From Roseibium sp. MMSF_3544 (lineage in GTDB: Bacteria > Pseudomonadota > Alphaproteobacteria > Rhizobiales > Stappiaceae), in NCBI RefSeq assembly GCF_030732845.1, contig NZ_JASHKA010000002.1:372001-436000 (forward strand): DNA of 64,000 bases, read 5' to 3'. Of this stretch, positions 24,628 through 32,865 are shown one piece after another. A model generated the notes under the pieces. That model was not told the origin of the DNA, searched no databases, and worked only from the letters and a program-made list of their open reading frames with translations. Position 1 is the first letter of the stretch. Every line of letters starts with the position of its first letter. Both the position numbers and the translations under genes were made by a program.

Positions 24628-27600
24628 CGCAACATCGAAAGGCCGCGTTGCTCGGCAAGGTTCTGTGCATCCTTGATTGCGTGCATACGATCATCTTCGT
24701 CTTCGTACTGTGCCAGCACCTTCAGCGCCGCCGGCTCCAGAACAAGGTCACCGATCTCTCTTGCGCAAGAAAGAGCTGCTTCCGCTTCAGCTTCGGCTTC
24801 ACTGAACCGCTTGCTGCTGCGCAGAAGCTCGGATTTGTTCAGCCGGAGCCATCCGTGAAACTGGTGCAGCTTGAGCTGCTTCGCCACCTCGGTCTGGCGG
24901 TTCAGCAGATTGCTGGCTTCATCGGTTCTCCCGGACTCCAGAAGCAGAGGGAACGCATCGCACGCGAACCAGGACCGGAAGATAGGCGCATCGATTTCTT
25001 CTGCTCGGCGCAAGGCTTCCATCAAAAGCGAAAGTGCTTCTTCGCGATTGCCCGAAACGAGCTGAACACGTCCAAGCAGGTGGAGCGAGAAGACGGTGTC
25101 GAGCGGCCTTCTGGTTTCGCCGGCAAGGTCGAACGCACGCTCAGCGTGCCTGCGCGCTGCCTCGATCTGCCCGTTGAGACCGAAGGCATTTGACAGATGT
25201 CCGTGGCACCAGACGGATCTCGTTCCCGTGTGGCCGAACCTTTCGTGCCTGTGCTCTTCCCAAAAGGGAACGGTCGGGGCAAGGAGCGCGATCGTTGACT
25301 GCCAGTCACCCATGAGCGACAAGGCCTGACCTTCAGCCAGCTTCGCCTCATAGGCAGTCTGTTCCTCCGGTTCACATGCGGCACTCGCATGCCTGGCATG
25401 GACAATGGCTTCTTTCAAAAAGCCATGTGTACTGAACAGGTAGCTCTTGCTGATGTGAACAGCGACGCGGAAACTGCGGCTGTCAATCTGATTGGCGATG
25501 GCCTCTGCTTTATCCAGTTCCGCCAAGGCTGTTTCATAAAGACCGAGCGGAACGAGAACCGGGCGCCGTCTGAGGGCAAGTTCCAGACGCTTCTGCTGTG
25601 AGCCCTGATGCTCCTGACATTTATCAAGCGCGTCCACTGCGTGACCATAGGCCTCGGCCGCCAGCGCGTAGGAAGACAGCATTGCAAAGCGGTCGCCGGC
25701 CTGTTGGTACCATTCGACTGCGGCCGGCCAATCCTCCGAACACCAGGCGTGGTGTGCGATGGCCGCCGGATCGATGTCTTCACGTTCCTGAAGATGCGCG
25801 CTTGCCCGGGAATGCAGCACCTTTGAATCTGCTCTGGGGATCGATGCATAGACCGCTTCGTGAAGCAGCGCGTGACGGAAACGATGCCGCGAGGAAGTTC
25901 CGAACCCGCTTCGAACCACCAGCTCCTCCTGCCGGAGTTTTGCCAGCGCGTCGTCCAGGCGTGTTTCCTCAAAATCCGTCAGGGCGGCGATAGCGCTGTC
26001 CGGCGCCTCGAAACCCAGCACCGCAGCACACTGCAGCACTCGGCGCCCGTCAGGTGTCAGGCGATGGACCGTGGCATTGAGAATGTCGCGGATAGTCGCG
26101 GGCACGACATTGATGGCATCTGCACTGCCGCCGGCGACGGCTCGTGCGGTCTCAACGAGAAGGAACGGGTTCCCAGCTGCGCGTCGCAGGACCTGATCGC
26201 GCGCGCTGTTGGACAAACCCGTCATCCAGGGCGAAATCAGCGCTTCGGCATCCTCGATCGCGAATGGCGTCAGGCGCAGAAGACGGAAGGAACTTCGTCC
26301 GATCCAACTGACCTGAAACTCCGGACGGAACGTCGTGATGACCGTGAGAGACTCTCCCGAAATCTCTCCAATCAGACGGTCCAGAAATTCAGCTGAATCC
26401 CGGTCAAGCCAGTGCACATCCTCGACCGCAAGGATGGTCTCGCCTCTTGCGCACGCCCCGAGAATGATCTCGCTCGCCAGCTTGAAAACCCTCAGACGTT
26501 GTTCCTCGCGAACCAGACTGTCGCGTTCGGCCTCGGTCGCAAGTCCCAGCAGGTCCAAAAGCACGTCTCGATGAACGGCGCGGATCTTTTGTGAGGCGAC
26601 GGCTTCGTCAACCGAAGCGCGGGTCAGATCGTCGCCGCCGGAAATCCATCTTGCGAGAAACCGCGCGATGGCGCCGAAGGACCGTGATGCTTCGCGGTCG
26701 TAGCCTTCGATCATCAGTATTTCAGCGTCGCTGGACGAACCCAGAAACTGCCGCAGGAGAGTTGATTTTCCGATGCCGGCTTCACCGACGATACCGACAA
26801 CCTGTGCCTGTCCCTCGCGGGCCTGGAGGAACGCGGACTGTAAGGCTTCCAGCTCTTCGTTGCGGGCGATGAACGACTTTTGGGTCGGTCGAGCCTTCAG
26901 TCTGGATGACGCCGCCGACGAGAATGCGGGTTCCCCCGGCATGGCTGTCTGTAACAGAACATTCGCCTCTGCCAGGAGCGGGCCTAGGACAGTGAGGTCA
27001 ATTTCGTCTGAACCTTCGGTAGCAGCCTCGACAATGTCGCCGGAGACGACCGCGATCTTCAATCCATCTACAGCACGTTCTGCCAACGCGCTTGCGGTGT
27101 GAGCGGCAGCCTCTGCGTGACGCTCAACCAGCCCCGACGCGCCGAAGACACAGGCAACCGCAGGACCGGCCTGCTCAAGAACCTGTGCCGAGCCGTCTTG
27201 AAGGATCTCCTTTAAAAGCAAATTCACCTGCGCGAAGTCCGCAGCGTAGTCTTCCGGATCCGAAGCGACGTCGGAGGGTGTGACAGCAAGCAGCGAGACA
27301 CTGCGCCGTTCGCGAAAGACCGATTCAGTTGAAGTTGGGAGAACCTGGGCGGTCGCCGGCGACGGCTCGGGGTTCCAATTGGCAACTTGATCGCGGAGCT
27401 CTTGTGTTGCCGGTTCGGGCTCGATGTCGAGTGCGGACTGCAGAGCTTCCTTGAAGTCTTCATAAAGCGCGAGCGCGGAGGCCCGTCTTTCCGTTTGGGC
27501 AAGCGCTTCCATACGATGTCGAAGCGCTTCTTCATTGAAAGGATCGATCTTGAGGCTGAGCGAAGAAACGGCTTCAAGACTTGCCCAGTCACCGCTGGTC

Positions 27601-28088
27601 AGACACTGCCGCGCGGCAGCAGTCGTGCCTTCCGAGATCTTCATGTCCAGCGAGCGCCGTTCCTGGTCGAGCCAATCCTGAAACGCCGGGTCGACGCGTC
27701 CGACATCACCCAAAAGCTCACCGCGATAAGCTTTTGCCGCAGAGGCGGGATTGGTCGCAAGGCTGTCTAGAACGCCGTCGATGTCGGTTCGGAAGGAGTG
27801 GCGACCCAGGGAGATCGTTTGTCGGGAAACCTCCAGTTCCGGCGCGCCAGCGGCGGAAAAGACCTTCTGGATATGATAGATGGTCTGCCGCAGCGACGCT
27901 CGCGCCTGAGCCTCGTCACGCTCACCCCAAAGCCGGGCGGCCGCGGTCTCACGGCGTAAAGGTCCTTCTACCGCAAGGAGCGCGATCAGGAAACCCGCAT
28001 GCCTGGTCGGGAACGCCAGCACACGGTCCTTGAAGTGTATCTCCAGCCGGCCCAAAAGCCGGATATCCAGACAATTGTCGCGATCCAT
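24624..28088 (-). CDS. SARP-like regulator: wHTH-BTAD, cyclase-like, AAA ATPase, TPR
   Basis: This large cytoplasmic regulator has 1154 residues. Residues 1-95 are an OmpR/SARP winged helix (DIRLLGRLEIHFKDR ... ASLRQTIYHIQKVF), and about 100-240 are a bacterial transcriptional activator (BTAD) helical domain. Residues about 262-385 resemble a class III nucleotide cyclase domain (RRSVSLLAV, QAGPAVACVFGASG, LKIAVVSGDIVEA, LTVLGPLLAEANVLL) but lack the metal-binding Asp residues. Residues about 405-700 are an AAA/STAND ATPase with Walker A GEAGIGKST (435-443) and Walker B TILAVEDVHWLD (551-562). The last 400 residues are TPR-like. The ATG at 28088 follows GAGG; a longer frame to 28166 would swallow the regulatory element. 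It probably activates the divergent hcp gene and the 31.5-kb cluster. Confidence 0.85.
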   Translation of the reverse strand: MDRDNCLDIRLLGRLEIHFKDRVLAFPTRHAGFLIALLAVEGPLRRETAAARLWGERDEAQARASLRQTIYHIQKVFSAAGAPELEVSRQTISLGRHSFRTDIDGVLDSLATNPASAAKAYRGELLGDVGRVDPAFQDWLDQERRSLDMKISEGTTAAARQCLTSGDWASLEAVSSLSLKIDPFNEEALRHRMEALAQTERRASALALYEDFKEALQSALDIEPEPATQELRDQVANWNPEPSPATAQVLPTSTESVFRERRSVSLLAVTPSDVASDPEDYAADFAQVNLLLKEILQDGSAQVLEQAGPAVACVFGASGLVERHAEAAAHTASALAERAVDGLKIAVVSGDIVEAATEGSDEIDLTVLGPLLAEANVLLQTAMPGEPAFSSAASSRLKARPTQKSFIARNEELEALQSAFLQAREGQAQVVGIVGEAGIGKSTLLRQFLGSSSDAEILMIEGYDREASRSFGAIARFLARWISGGDDLTRASVDEAVASQKIRAVHRDVLLDLLGLATEAERDSLVREEQRLRVFKLASEIILGACARGETILAVEDVHWLDRDSAEFLDRLIGEISGESLTVITTFRPEFQVSWIGRSSFRLLRLTPFAIEDAEALISPWMTGLSNSARDQVLRRAAGNPFLLVETARAVAGGSADAINVVPATIRDILNATVHRLTPDGRRVLQCAAVLGFEAPDSAIAALTDFEETRLDDALAKLRQEELVVRSGFGTSSRHRFRHALLHEAVYASIPRADSKVLHSRASAHLQEREDIDPAAIAHHAWCSEDWPAAVEWYQQAGDRFAMLSSYALAAEAYGHAVDALDKCQEHQGSQQKRLELALRRRPVLVPLGLYETALAELDKAEAIANQIDSRSFRVAVHISKSYLFSTHGFLKEAIVHARHASAACEPEEQTAYEAKLAEGQALSLMGDWQSTIALLAPTVPFWEEHRHERFGHTGTRSVWCHGHLSNAFGLNGQIEAARRHAERAFDLAGETRRPLDTVFSLHLLGRVQLVSGNREEALSLLMEALRRAEEIDAPIFRSWFACDAFPLLLESGRTDEASNLLNRQTEVAKQLKLHQFHGWLRLNKSELLRSSKRFSEAEAEAEAALSCAREIGDLVLEPAALKVLAQYEDEDDRMHAIKDAQNLAEQRGLSMLR

Positions 28089-28111
28089 CCAGCAGCCTCG
28101 CCCGAGAACCC

Positions 28112-28173
28112 GATTTGGCGAAAATTTAACGCTTCGGGAGCGGCTTCGCCAGCTTTTGTGACGCACGCAAAAC
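28112..28173 (+). promoter_or_regulatory. shared 62-bp regulatory element, copy A (SARP/hcp intergenic)
   Basis: GATTTGGCGAAAATTTAACG (28112-28131) and TTGTGACGCACGCAAAACG (28156-28173 plus one) are separated by a non-conserved stretch. The same two blocks occur at 31411 with exactly the same 44-bp block-to-block offset. It lies 24 bp upstream of the divergent SARP start and about 228 bp upstream of hcp. Candidate binding site of the SARP-like protein or a composite promoter. Confidence 0.7.
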
Positions 28174-28400
28174 GCGGCCCGCTTAATCCAATGCCGGTCA
28201 CTTTGCAGGAGCCGCGCGAAAAGGGCTTTGGAAACACGCCGCTGAACACGAGCAGTAACCTCGCAGCGCGGATCCCAATGAGTGATTGATCAGGCCTCTC
28301 AGCACTGGGCGAACAGCTTGGGCTAACGGCAATTGAACGCACGACAGCATTCAGGCCGGAGGGGACACCTCAGACAAGACAAACAGAAGGAATTTCAAAC
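28174..28400. other. remainder of the SARP-hcp intergenic region
   Basis: About 227 bp between copy A of the shared element and the hcp ATG, probably the hcp leader. An AGAAGGAAT ribosome site precedes hcp. No gene or strong hairpin was seen. Confidence 0.4.
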
Positions 28401-28883
28401 ATGGCTGTCGATCATTTTCTCAAACTGGAAGGCATTAAGGGAGAAGCGCAGGACAAGACTCACAAGGATGAGATTGACGTCCTGGCCTGGTCCTGGGGAG
28501 CGACGCAATCCGGCACCACGCATATGGGCGGCGGGTCGGGATCGGGAAAGGCGCACTTTATGGATCTCACGGTGAACAAGTATGTCGACAAGTCGTCACC
28601 CGTCTTGTTGCAGCACCTGTCCACCGGCAAACACATCTCCAAGGGGACACTGATTGTCCGTAAAGCCGCAGGAGAAAACCCTCTTGAATACGTCAAGATC
28701 GAGATGAAGGACATCATCGTCACGAGCATCAACAATGAAGGCAGTGAAGATGAGCGGCTGTTCGAGTGCGTTTCTCTGAACTTCGGCGAGTACAAATACA
28801 TCTACACCGAGCAAAAGCCCGACGGTTCGAAAGGTGCGGCGCCGGAATTTGCCTGGGATATCGCCGGGAACTCAAAGGTCTGA
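28401..28883 (+). CDS. hcp: Hcp-family type VI secretion tube protein (orphan)
   Basis: This 160-residue protein matches Hcp1: it begins AVDHFLKLEGIKGEAQDKTHKDEIDVLAWSWG, has the central HFMDLTVNKYVDKSSPVLLQHLSTGKHI and ends with GAAPEFAWDIAGN. Hcp forms the stacked hexameric rings of the type VI tube and can carry effectors in its lumen. No sheath, baseplate or ClpV gene is in the window, so this is an orphan or satellite hcp. It is followed at 100 bp by an unrecognised 417-residue protein on the same strand and preceded by the shared 62-bp element, suggesting control by the divergent SARP-like regulator. Confidence 0.9.
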   Translation: MAVDHFLKLEGIKGEAQDKTHKDEIDVLAWSWGATQSGTTHMGGGSGSGKAHFMDLTVNKYVDKSSPVLLQHLSTGKHISKGTLIVRKAAGENPLEYVKIEMKDIIVTSINNEGSEDERLFECVSLNFGEYKYIYTEQKPDGSKGAAPEFAWDIAGNSKV

Positions 28884-28983
28884 ACAGGCCTGTGCATTCT
28901 GAATTCAACTGATGGCATGGGCCGGATTTGTCCTTTGGGCGGTCCGCCGATGCCAGCGGTCGTTCTTTTGAGGAGCAAGGCGA

Positions 28984-30237
28984 ATGGCAAATGAGAAAAT
29001 CAATCTTCGAAAAGCACGAGAACTAGGCGCGCCGGATGTAACGGAACTCATCGCAACCGTGCCTTACCTGAGGCGCTTGTTGTCGAAGCGGCAAGTTGCT
29101 CAGCTTCAAAGGGTTATCGACGCGGAATTCCTGAACCCGGTCTATGTGAAGGAATTCAAGAAAGCGATCGAGGCGTCGGTGATCGGACGCGGGGGGAACC
29201 TGGTTGCCTACGACCCGAAGAAGAAACGCCGGGCTTATCGGATCTTGGACAAGCGGATAAAGGTTTCGGAGCGGGATGCCTTTGTCCGCCTCGATCACAA
29301 GAAAATGCTGACTGCGGACGCTCTGACGCCGCGGACCAACAATCCCGATGAGGCGGACTATCTTTTGAGAGTGCGCAATATATTGAACACCAAAGGTGTC
29401 TGGCTGAGGCTACGAAGACCCTTTGATACACGGAGGCGGGATCCGACGGTCTGGGAATTCTGGTTTTCGCTTGGGATCAAAGGCGATCTCATCGAGACAA
29501 AGGACGCGATGATTGATCGAGACGAGCTTCTTGACGTCACCATGCTTGGAGCCGGCTATTACCGGTCCGTTCTGACGGGGCCGGTGCAAACCAAGCTGAA
29601 GCGCGCGGCCGATCGCATAAACGTTTTTTATGAAAACACCTGGGACAAACATCAGGAACTCGCGCGCAATCGGCGCGAACAACCCATCGCGGCCTTTGCA
29701 GCGGATTTCATTGGTGGCGGAAACCTCCCAAACCAATCAATCTGGAATTTTCCGAGGAAATACCAGGAAAAATATCGAGATGCCCTGATCAGCGGCGATG
29801 TCATCAAGGCGCAGACCTGCATGCTGGTGACCTTGTGTCTGATCGAGCAGAACGCCCGCCTTCTGGCAGACTATCTCTCCAGAACCATCGACGGCGCTGA
29901 ACAGGCGCTTGCTGTGTTCCAGGTCGTTGAGAAGATTGTGGAAGCATTCGAAATCGTGGCGTGCATCACCGGCGTCGGCCTGGGCTATAATTTCGCAAAA
30001 ACGGCAGGAAAGAAGCTTGCCAAAAGAAGGGCGACGCAGAGTGCCCGAAAGGAGTCGCTTATCGACCGACTGGCGACCATCGAAACCAAAAAAAGGCAGC
30101 GGGATCCTACCGCGCTTATGACCGATGCCGAACTTGCGGAGGTTAGGGCGCTTCTGCAGCCGAACTCAAACACGCTCGGCACCATGAAGGCCGGTCACAG
30201 CTCCGGACATGGTCGCGGGTTTCACTCCTATCCTTGA
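28984..30237 (+). CDS. unrecognised 417-residue protein behind hcp (candidate type VI cargo)
   Basis: No family was recognised. The protein is basic and largely helical. It has no N-terminal signal peptide. A hydrophobic segment (about 330-360: FEIVACITGVGLGYNFAKTAG) is followed by a very basic stretch KKLAKRRATQSARK and a His/Gly-rich tail (GHSSGHGRGFHSYP). An N-terminal region (1-60) has charged helices. The ATG at 28984 follows GAGGAGCAAGG-type sequence (28970-28980). Placement directly behind an orphan hcp, with a membrane-like segment late in the chain, fits a pore-forming or membrane-associated effector, but this is inference. The gene itself looks real from its length and codon use. 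Confidence 0.7.
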   Translation: MANEKINLRKARELGAPDVTELIATVPYLRRLLSKRQVAQLQRVIDAEFLNPVYVKEFKKAIEASVIGRGGNLVAYDPKKKRRAYRILDKRIKVSERDAFVRLDHKKMLTADALTPRTNNPDEADYLLRVRNILNTKGVWLRLRRPFDTRRRDPTVWEFWFSLGIKGDLIETKDAMIDRDELLDVTMLGAGYYRSVLTGPVQTKLKRAADRINVFYENTWDKHQELARNRREQPIAAFAADFIGGGNLPNQSIWNFPRKYQEKYRDALISGDVIKAQTCMLVTLCLIEQNARLLADYLSRTIDGAEQALAVFQVVEKIVEAFEIVACITGVGLGYNFAKTAGKKLAKRRATQSARKESLIDRLATIETKKRQRDPTALMTDAELAEVRALLQPNSNTLGTMKAGHSSGHGRGFHSYP

Positions 30238-30417
30238 GGTGTGGCGAGCGAAGACGGGGCTGTACCGCACACGGTCACCCGGATACAAGGCATGAGTGCG
30301 GACTACCCCGCACGAGCAAGAACGGCATAATCCGAGTGTCGCCGGTATGGAATCGTTACCCGCTGCACAAAAACAACTAATCGGACGCTGACAGGAACCG
30401 TCCGGAGGCAATAGGGA

Positions 30418-31176
30418 ATGATCGAAACACTGGGGATCGTTGGTTATGGGCAGTTCGGTGCTTTCCTAGAAGAGGTTGCCAACCGGTTTGCGCCCGGGGT
30501 CCGCGTCCTCGTTCACTCCAGACGCGCGGAGCCCGATGGTAGCCGATTCTTTTCACTGGACGACGTTTGCAAGAGCGACGTCGTAATCATTGCGACCGCG
30601 ATCGGTCAGTTCGTCGACACCCTGGATACGGTCATCCCCAGGCTGGGTGAGCGCAGCGTGCTGGTGGATGTGGCAACTGTGAAAATGCACACGGTCGAGC
30701 AACTGAAAACACATTCGGCCCGATCCGTGCGCCCGCTGCGTTTCATTGCAACGCATCCGATGTTCGGCCCCCACAGCTATTCGAAGATCGGCCAGAGCCT
30801 GGAAGGACTGCGTATCGTCCTGACCGATCACTCGCTTGAACCGGCCGCTTACGATGCCGTGAAGTCCGCACTGAAATCGGTCGGACTGGTCGTTCTGGAA
30901 ATGTCGGCCAATCAGCACGACCGGGCTTTGGCGGAAACCCTTTTCCTGACGCACTACATTGGCCAGGTTGTCACGCATGGCGACTTTCTGCGCACGGAAA
31001 TTGACACGCTGTCCTTCGGCTTTCTGATGGATGCGGTCGAAAGCGTGCGCGAGGACGGAGACCTGTTCCGGGACGTTTACCGTTTCAACCCGCACTGCCG
31101 TGCGGTCGTGAACCGTTTCGAGACGGCTGAAACCAAAGTGGCTCGAATGCTGGAAGCGTTTGAGGCGGACGACTGA
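30418..31176 (+). CDS. TyrA-like prephenate/arogenate dehydrogenase family protein
   Basis: This 252-residue NAD(P)-dependent enzyme has an N-terminal Rossmann motif GIVGYGQFGAFLEEVA (about 5-20) and the TyrA signature THPMFGPHSYSKIGQ (about 118-132), including the catalytic-region H-P-M-F-G-P. The C-terminal half is helical (HDRALAETLFLTHYIGQVV), as in the TyrA dimerisation domain. Family members oxidatively decarboxylate prephenate or arogenate to tyrosine precursors. At 252 residues it matches short cyclohexadienyl/arogenate dehydrogenases without an ACT domain. It stands alone 180 bp after the previous gene; whether it is the housekeeping tyrA is unknown. ATG at 30418 after CGGAGG. Confidence 0.82.
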   Translation: MIETLGIVGYGQFGAFLEEVANRFAPGVRVLVHSRRAEPDGSRFFSLDDVCKSDVVIIATAIGQFVDTLDTVIPRLGERSVLVDVATVKMHTVEQLKTHSARSVRPLRFIATHPMFGPHSYSKIGQSLEGLRIVLTDHSLEPAAYDAVKSALKSVGLVVLEMSANQHDRALAETLFLTHYIGQVVTHGDFLRTEIDTLSFGFLMDAVESVREDGDLFRDVYRFNPHCRAVVNRFETAETKVARMLEAFEADD

Positions 31177-31410
31177 CCCCTTCGCCCAAGTGTGCATGCG
31201 CGCCGCGCGTCTGACTTTGCTGGCGAAGGTGATCCGCCAGACGAGCTGAAGATCGCCGTTATCCCGACAATTGCTTTAAGTTTCGCCGCAGTTTCATACG
31301 CAACGGGCTGCTGCGCGAACCGAAAGGACGACGAGCCGTTTCTGTTTCGCCGCAACGCTCTGCGGAAAGTTCGGCACCAAGTCTTTTTTGAGAGTGTGGG
31401 CTGGATCGCC
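31177..31410. other. intergenic region upstream of shared element copy B
   Basis: About 234 bp after the TyrA-like gene with no supported gene, terminator or repeat. Two short overlapping frames here lack ribosome sites. Confidence 0.4.
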
Positions 31411-31472
31411 GATTTAGCGAAAATTTGACGTTTGGACCAGAGCCCGGCTGGCACTTGTGACGCAGGCAAAAC
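31411..31472 (+). promoter_or_regulatory. shared 62-bp regulatory element, copy B
   Basis: GATTTAGCGAAAATTTGACG (31411-31430) and TTGTGACGCAGGCAAAACG (from 31455) reproduce copy A at 28112 block for block. The differences are A/G or C/G swaps, the spacing is identical, and the sequence between is different. It ends 46 bp before the methyltransferase ATG, a promoter-proximal position. Confidence 0.7.
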
Positions 31473-31518
31473 GGTCCCTGGCCAATCCTTCTCCTGTCAA
31501 CGCAATTGGAGAAGCGAC

Positions 31519-32496
31519 ATGAAGCAACTCGCAAAAACCCTGCCGCAGATGAGCGGCGACCTCTTTGTCACGGACGGTGGCATCGAAACGACGCTGATTT
31601 TCGATTACGGGATCGACCTGCCGCTGTTCGCTGCTTTCCCGTTGCTGGCCACGGAAGAAGGACAAGACGCGCTCCGCCGGTATTACCGGAGCCATGCATC
31701 TGTTGCAGCGGTGCACGGAACCGGCTTCGTCTTTGAAAGTGCCACCTGGCGGGCAAACCCCGACTGGGCTCGAAAACTGGACGTCAGCCAGGACGACCTG
31801 GTTGCGCTGAACCGCCGCGCGATCACCCTGATGGATGATTTGCGAGGTGAGTTCCCGGAATTGCGGAGTGTGCTGTCCGGATGCATTGGCCCGCGCGGCG
31901 ACGGTTACGTCCCGGGGGAGCTTATGCTGCCGGAGGAGGCGGAAGCCTATCACGCCGTACAGATCGGTGCCTTTGCCTCCACAAGCGCCGATCTGGTGAC
32001 CGCGATTACAATCAACAACACTCCGGAAGCGATCGGGATCGTCCGGGCGGCACAGGGACACGGCTTACCGGTCGTGATCTCGTTCACGGTTGAAACGGAC
32101 GGGCGTCTGCCGACAGGTCAACCTCTTGGCGCGGCAATCAATGAAGTTGATGCAAGGACCGACTATGGACCGGCTTACTTCATGCTGAACTGTGCCCACC
32201 CGGATCACTTCATCGAAACGTTGCGCGCAGGCGGAGACTGGCGAAACCGGATCTGCGGGATCCGCGCCAACGCGTCGCGCCTCAGCCATGCTGAACTCGA
32301 CGAAGCCGAAGAGCTTGACGACGGAAGTCCGGTCGAGACCGGGCGTGACTACGCCGAACTCAAGGCCTTCATGCCGCAACTCGTTGTGCTTGGCGGATGC
32401 TGCGGCACGGATCACAGGCATATCGAGCAGGTGTGTCTGGCGACGAAGAACAGCCTGGAACCCAGGGTTCGACACACGCGAACCGAACCGGCCTGA
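31519..32496 (+). CDS. homocysteine S-methyltransferase family protein
   Basis: This 325-residue zinc methyltransferase has the N-terminal DGGIETTLIFDYG (family pattern D-G-G/A-x-x-T-x-L), a zinc-site NCAHPDH (Cys about 229) and C-terminal GGCCGTD (about 303-309), completing the Cys3 site. MmuM/YitJ-like enzymes transfer a methyl group from S-methylmethionine or a related donor to homocysteine. The substrate here is not certain; other members act on different thiols. ATG at 31519, weak GGAGAAG. The gene follows copy B of the shared element and heads a cluster with a secreted small protein, a di-haem peroxidase and another secreted protein. Confidence 0.85.
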   Translation: MKQLAKTLPQMSGDLFVTDGGIETTLIFDYGIDLPLFAAFPLLATEEGQDALRRYYRSHASVAAVHGTGFVFESATWRANPDWARKLDVSQDDLVALNRRAITLMDDLRGEFPELRSVLSGCIGPRGDGYVPGELMLPEEAEAYHAVQIGAFASTSADLVTAITINNTPEAIGIVRAAQGHGLPVVISFTVETDGRLPTGQPLGAAINEVDARTDYGPAYFMLNCAHPDHFIETLRAGGDWRNRICGIRANASRLSHAELDEAEELDDGSPVETGRDYAELKAFMPQLVVLGGCCGTDHRHIEQVCLATKNSLEPRVRHTRTEPA

Positions 32497-32514
32497 CACC
32501 TCGGGAGAAGTTCA

Positions 32515-32853
32515 ATGAAACGTCCAAGTTGGTCCCTTGCCGGACCACTCGCTCTGGCGATTGCATTCGCCTCTGGCCTTGCTTTCGCATTCGATTTCGA
32601 AAAACCCCAAGACGGCGGCTGCCTGCGTTCACTGAGCCATTCGGACGATGTGTTCGTGGCGGAAACAACGTCTGGAACGAGGGTCTCCGGCAAGTTGCCG
32701 GGCCAGATCGTCATCTATCTCCCGTCGCCCGGGAAGTCGAAGAAAAGTCCATATTTTTCAGTCGACAAACGCCATCGCCCCGCCTGGTGGCGGTCTGCCG
32801 GAAAGGGTCAAAAGGGTGACCGGGAGACACCGGCGACCCGTGCCCACCAGTGA
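32515..32853 (+). CDS. small secreted protein, unrecognised
   Basis: This 112-residue product has a convincing signal peptide (MKRPSWSLAGPLALAIAFASGLAFA, about 1-25). The mature part has one Cys (DGGCLRSL) and a basic C-terminus. A GGGAGAAG ribosome site precedes the ATG. No family was recognised. It sits between the methyltransferase (18 bp) and the peroxidase (12 bp) in a continuous co-directional run, which supports it as a real exported partner of the peroxidase. An alternative frame (32397-32819) covers the same DNA but lacks these features. Confidence 0.55.
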   Translation: MKRPSWSLAGPLALAIAFASGLAFAFDFEKPQDGGCLRSLSHSDDVFVAETTSGTRVSGKLPGQIVIYLPSPGKSKKSPYFSVDKRHRPAWWRSAGKGQKGDRETPATRAHQ

Positions 32854-32865
32854 AGGAGTGACCTG

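Noticed and set aside
32397..32819. 140-codon alternative frame across the methyltransferase end and the small secreted gene
   Set aside because: It overlaps two better-supported genes; the 32515 frame has a signal peptide and ribosome site.
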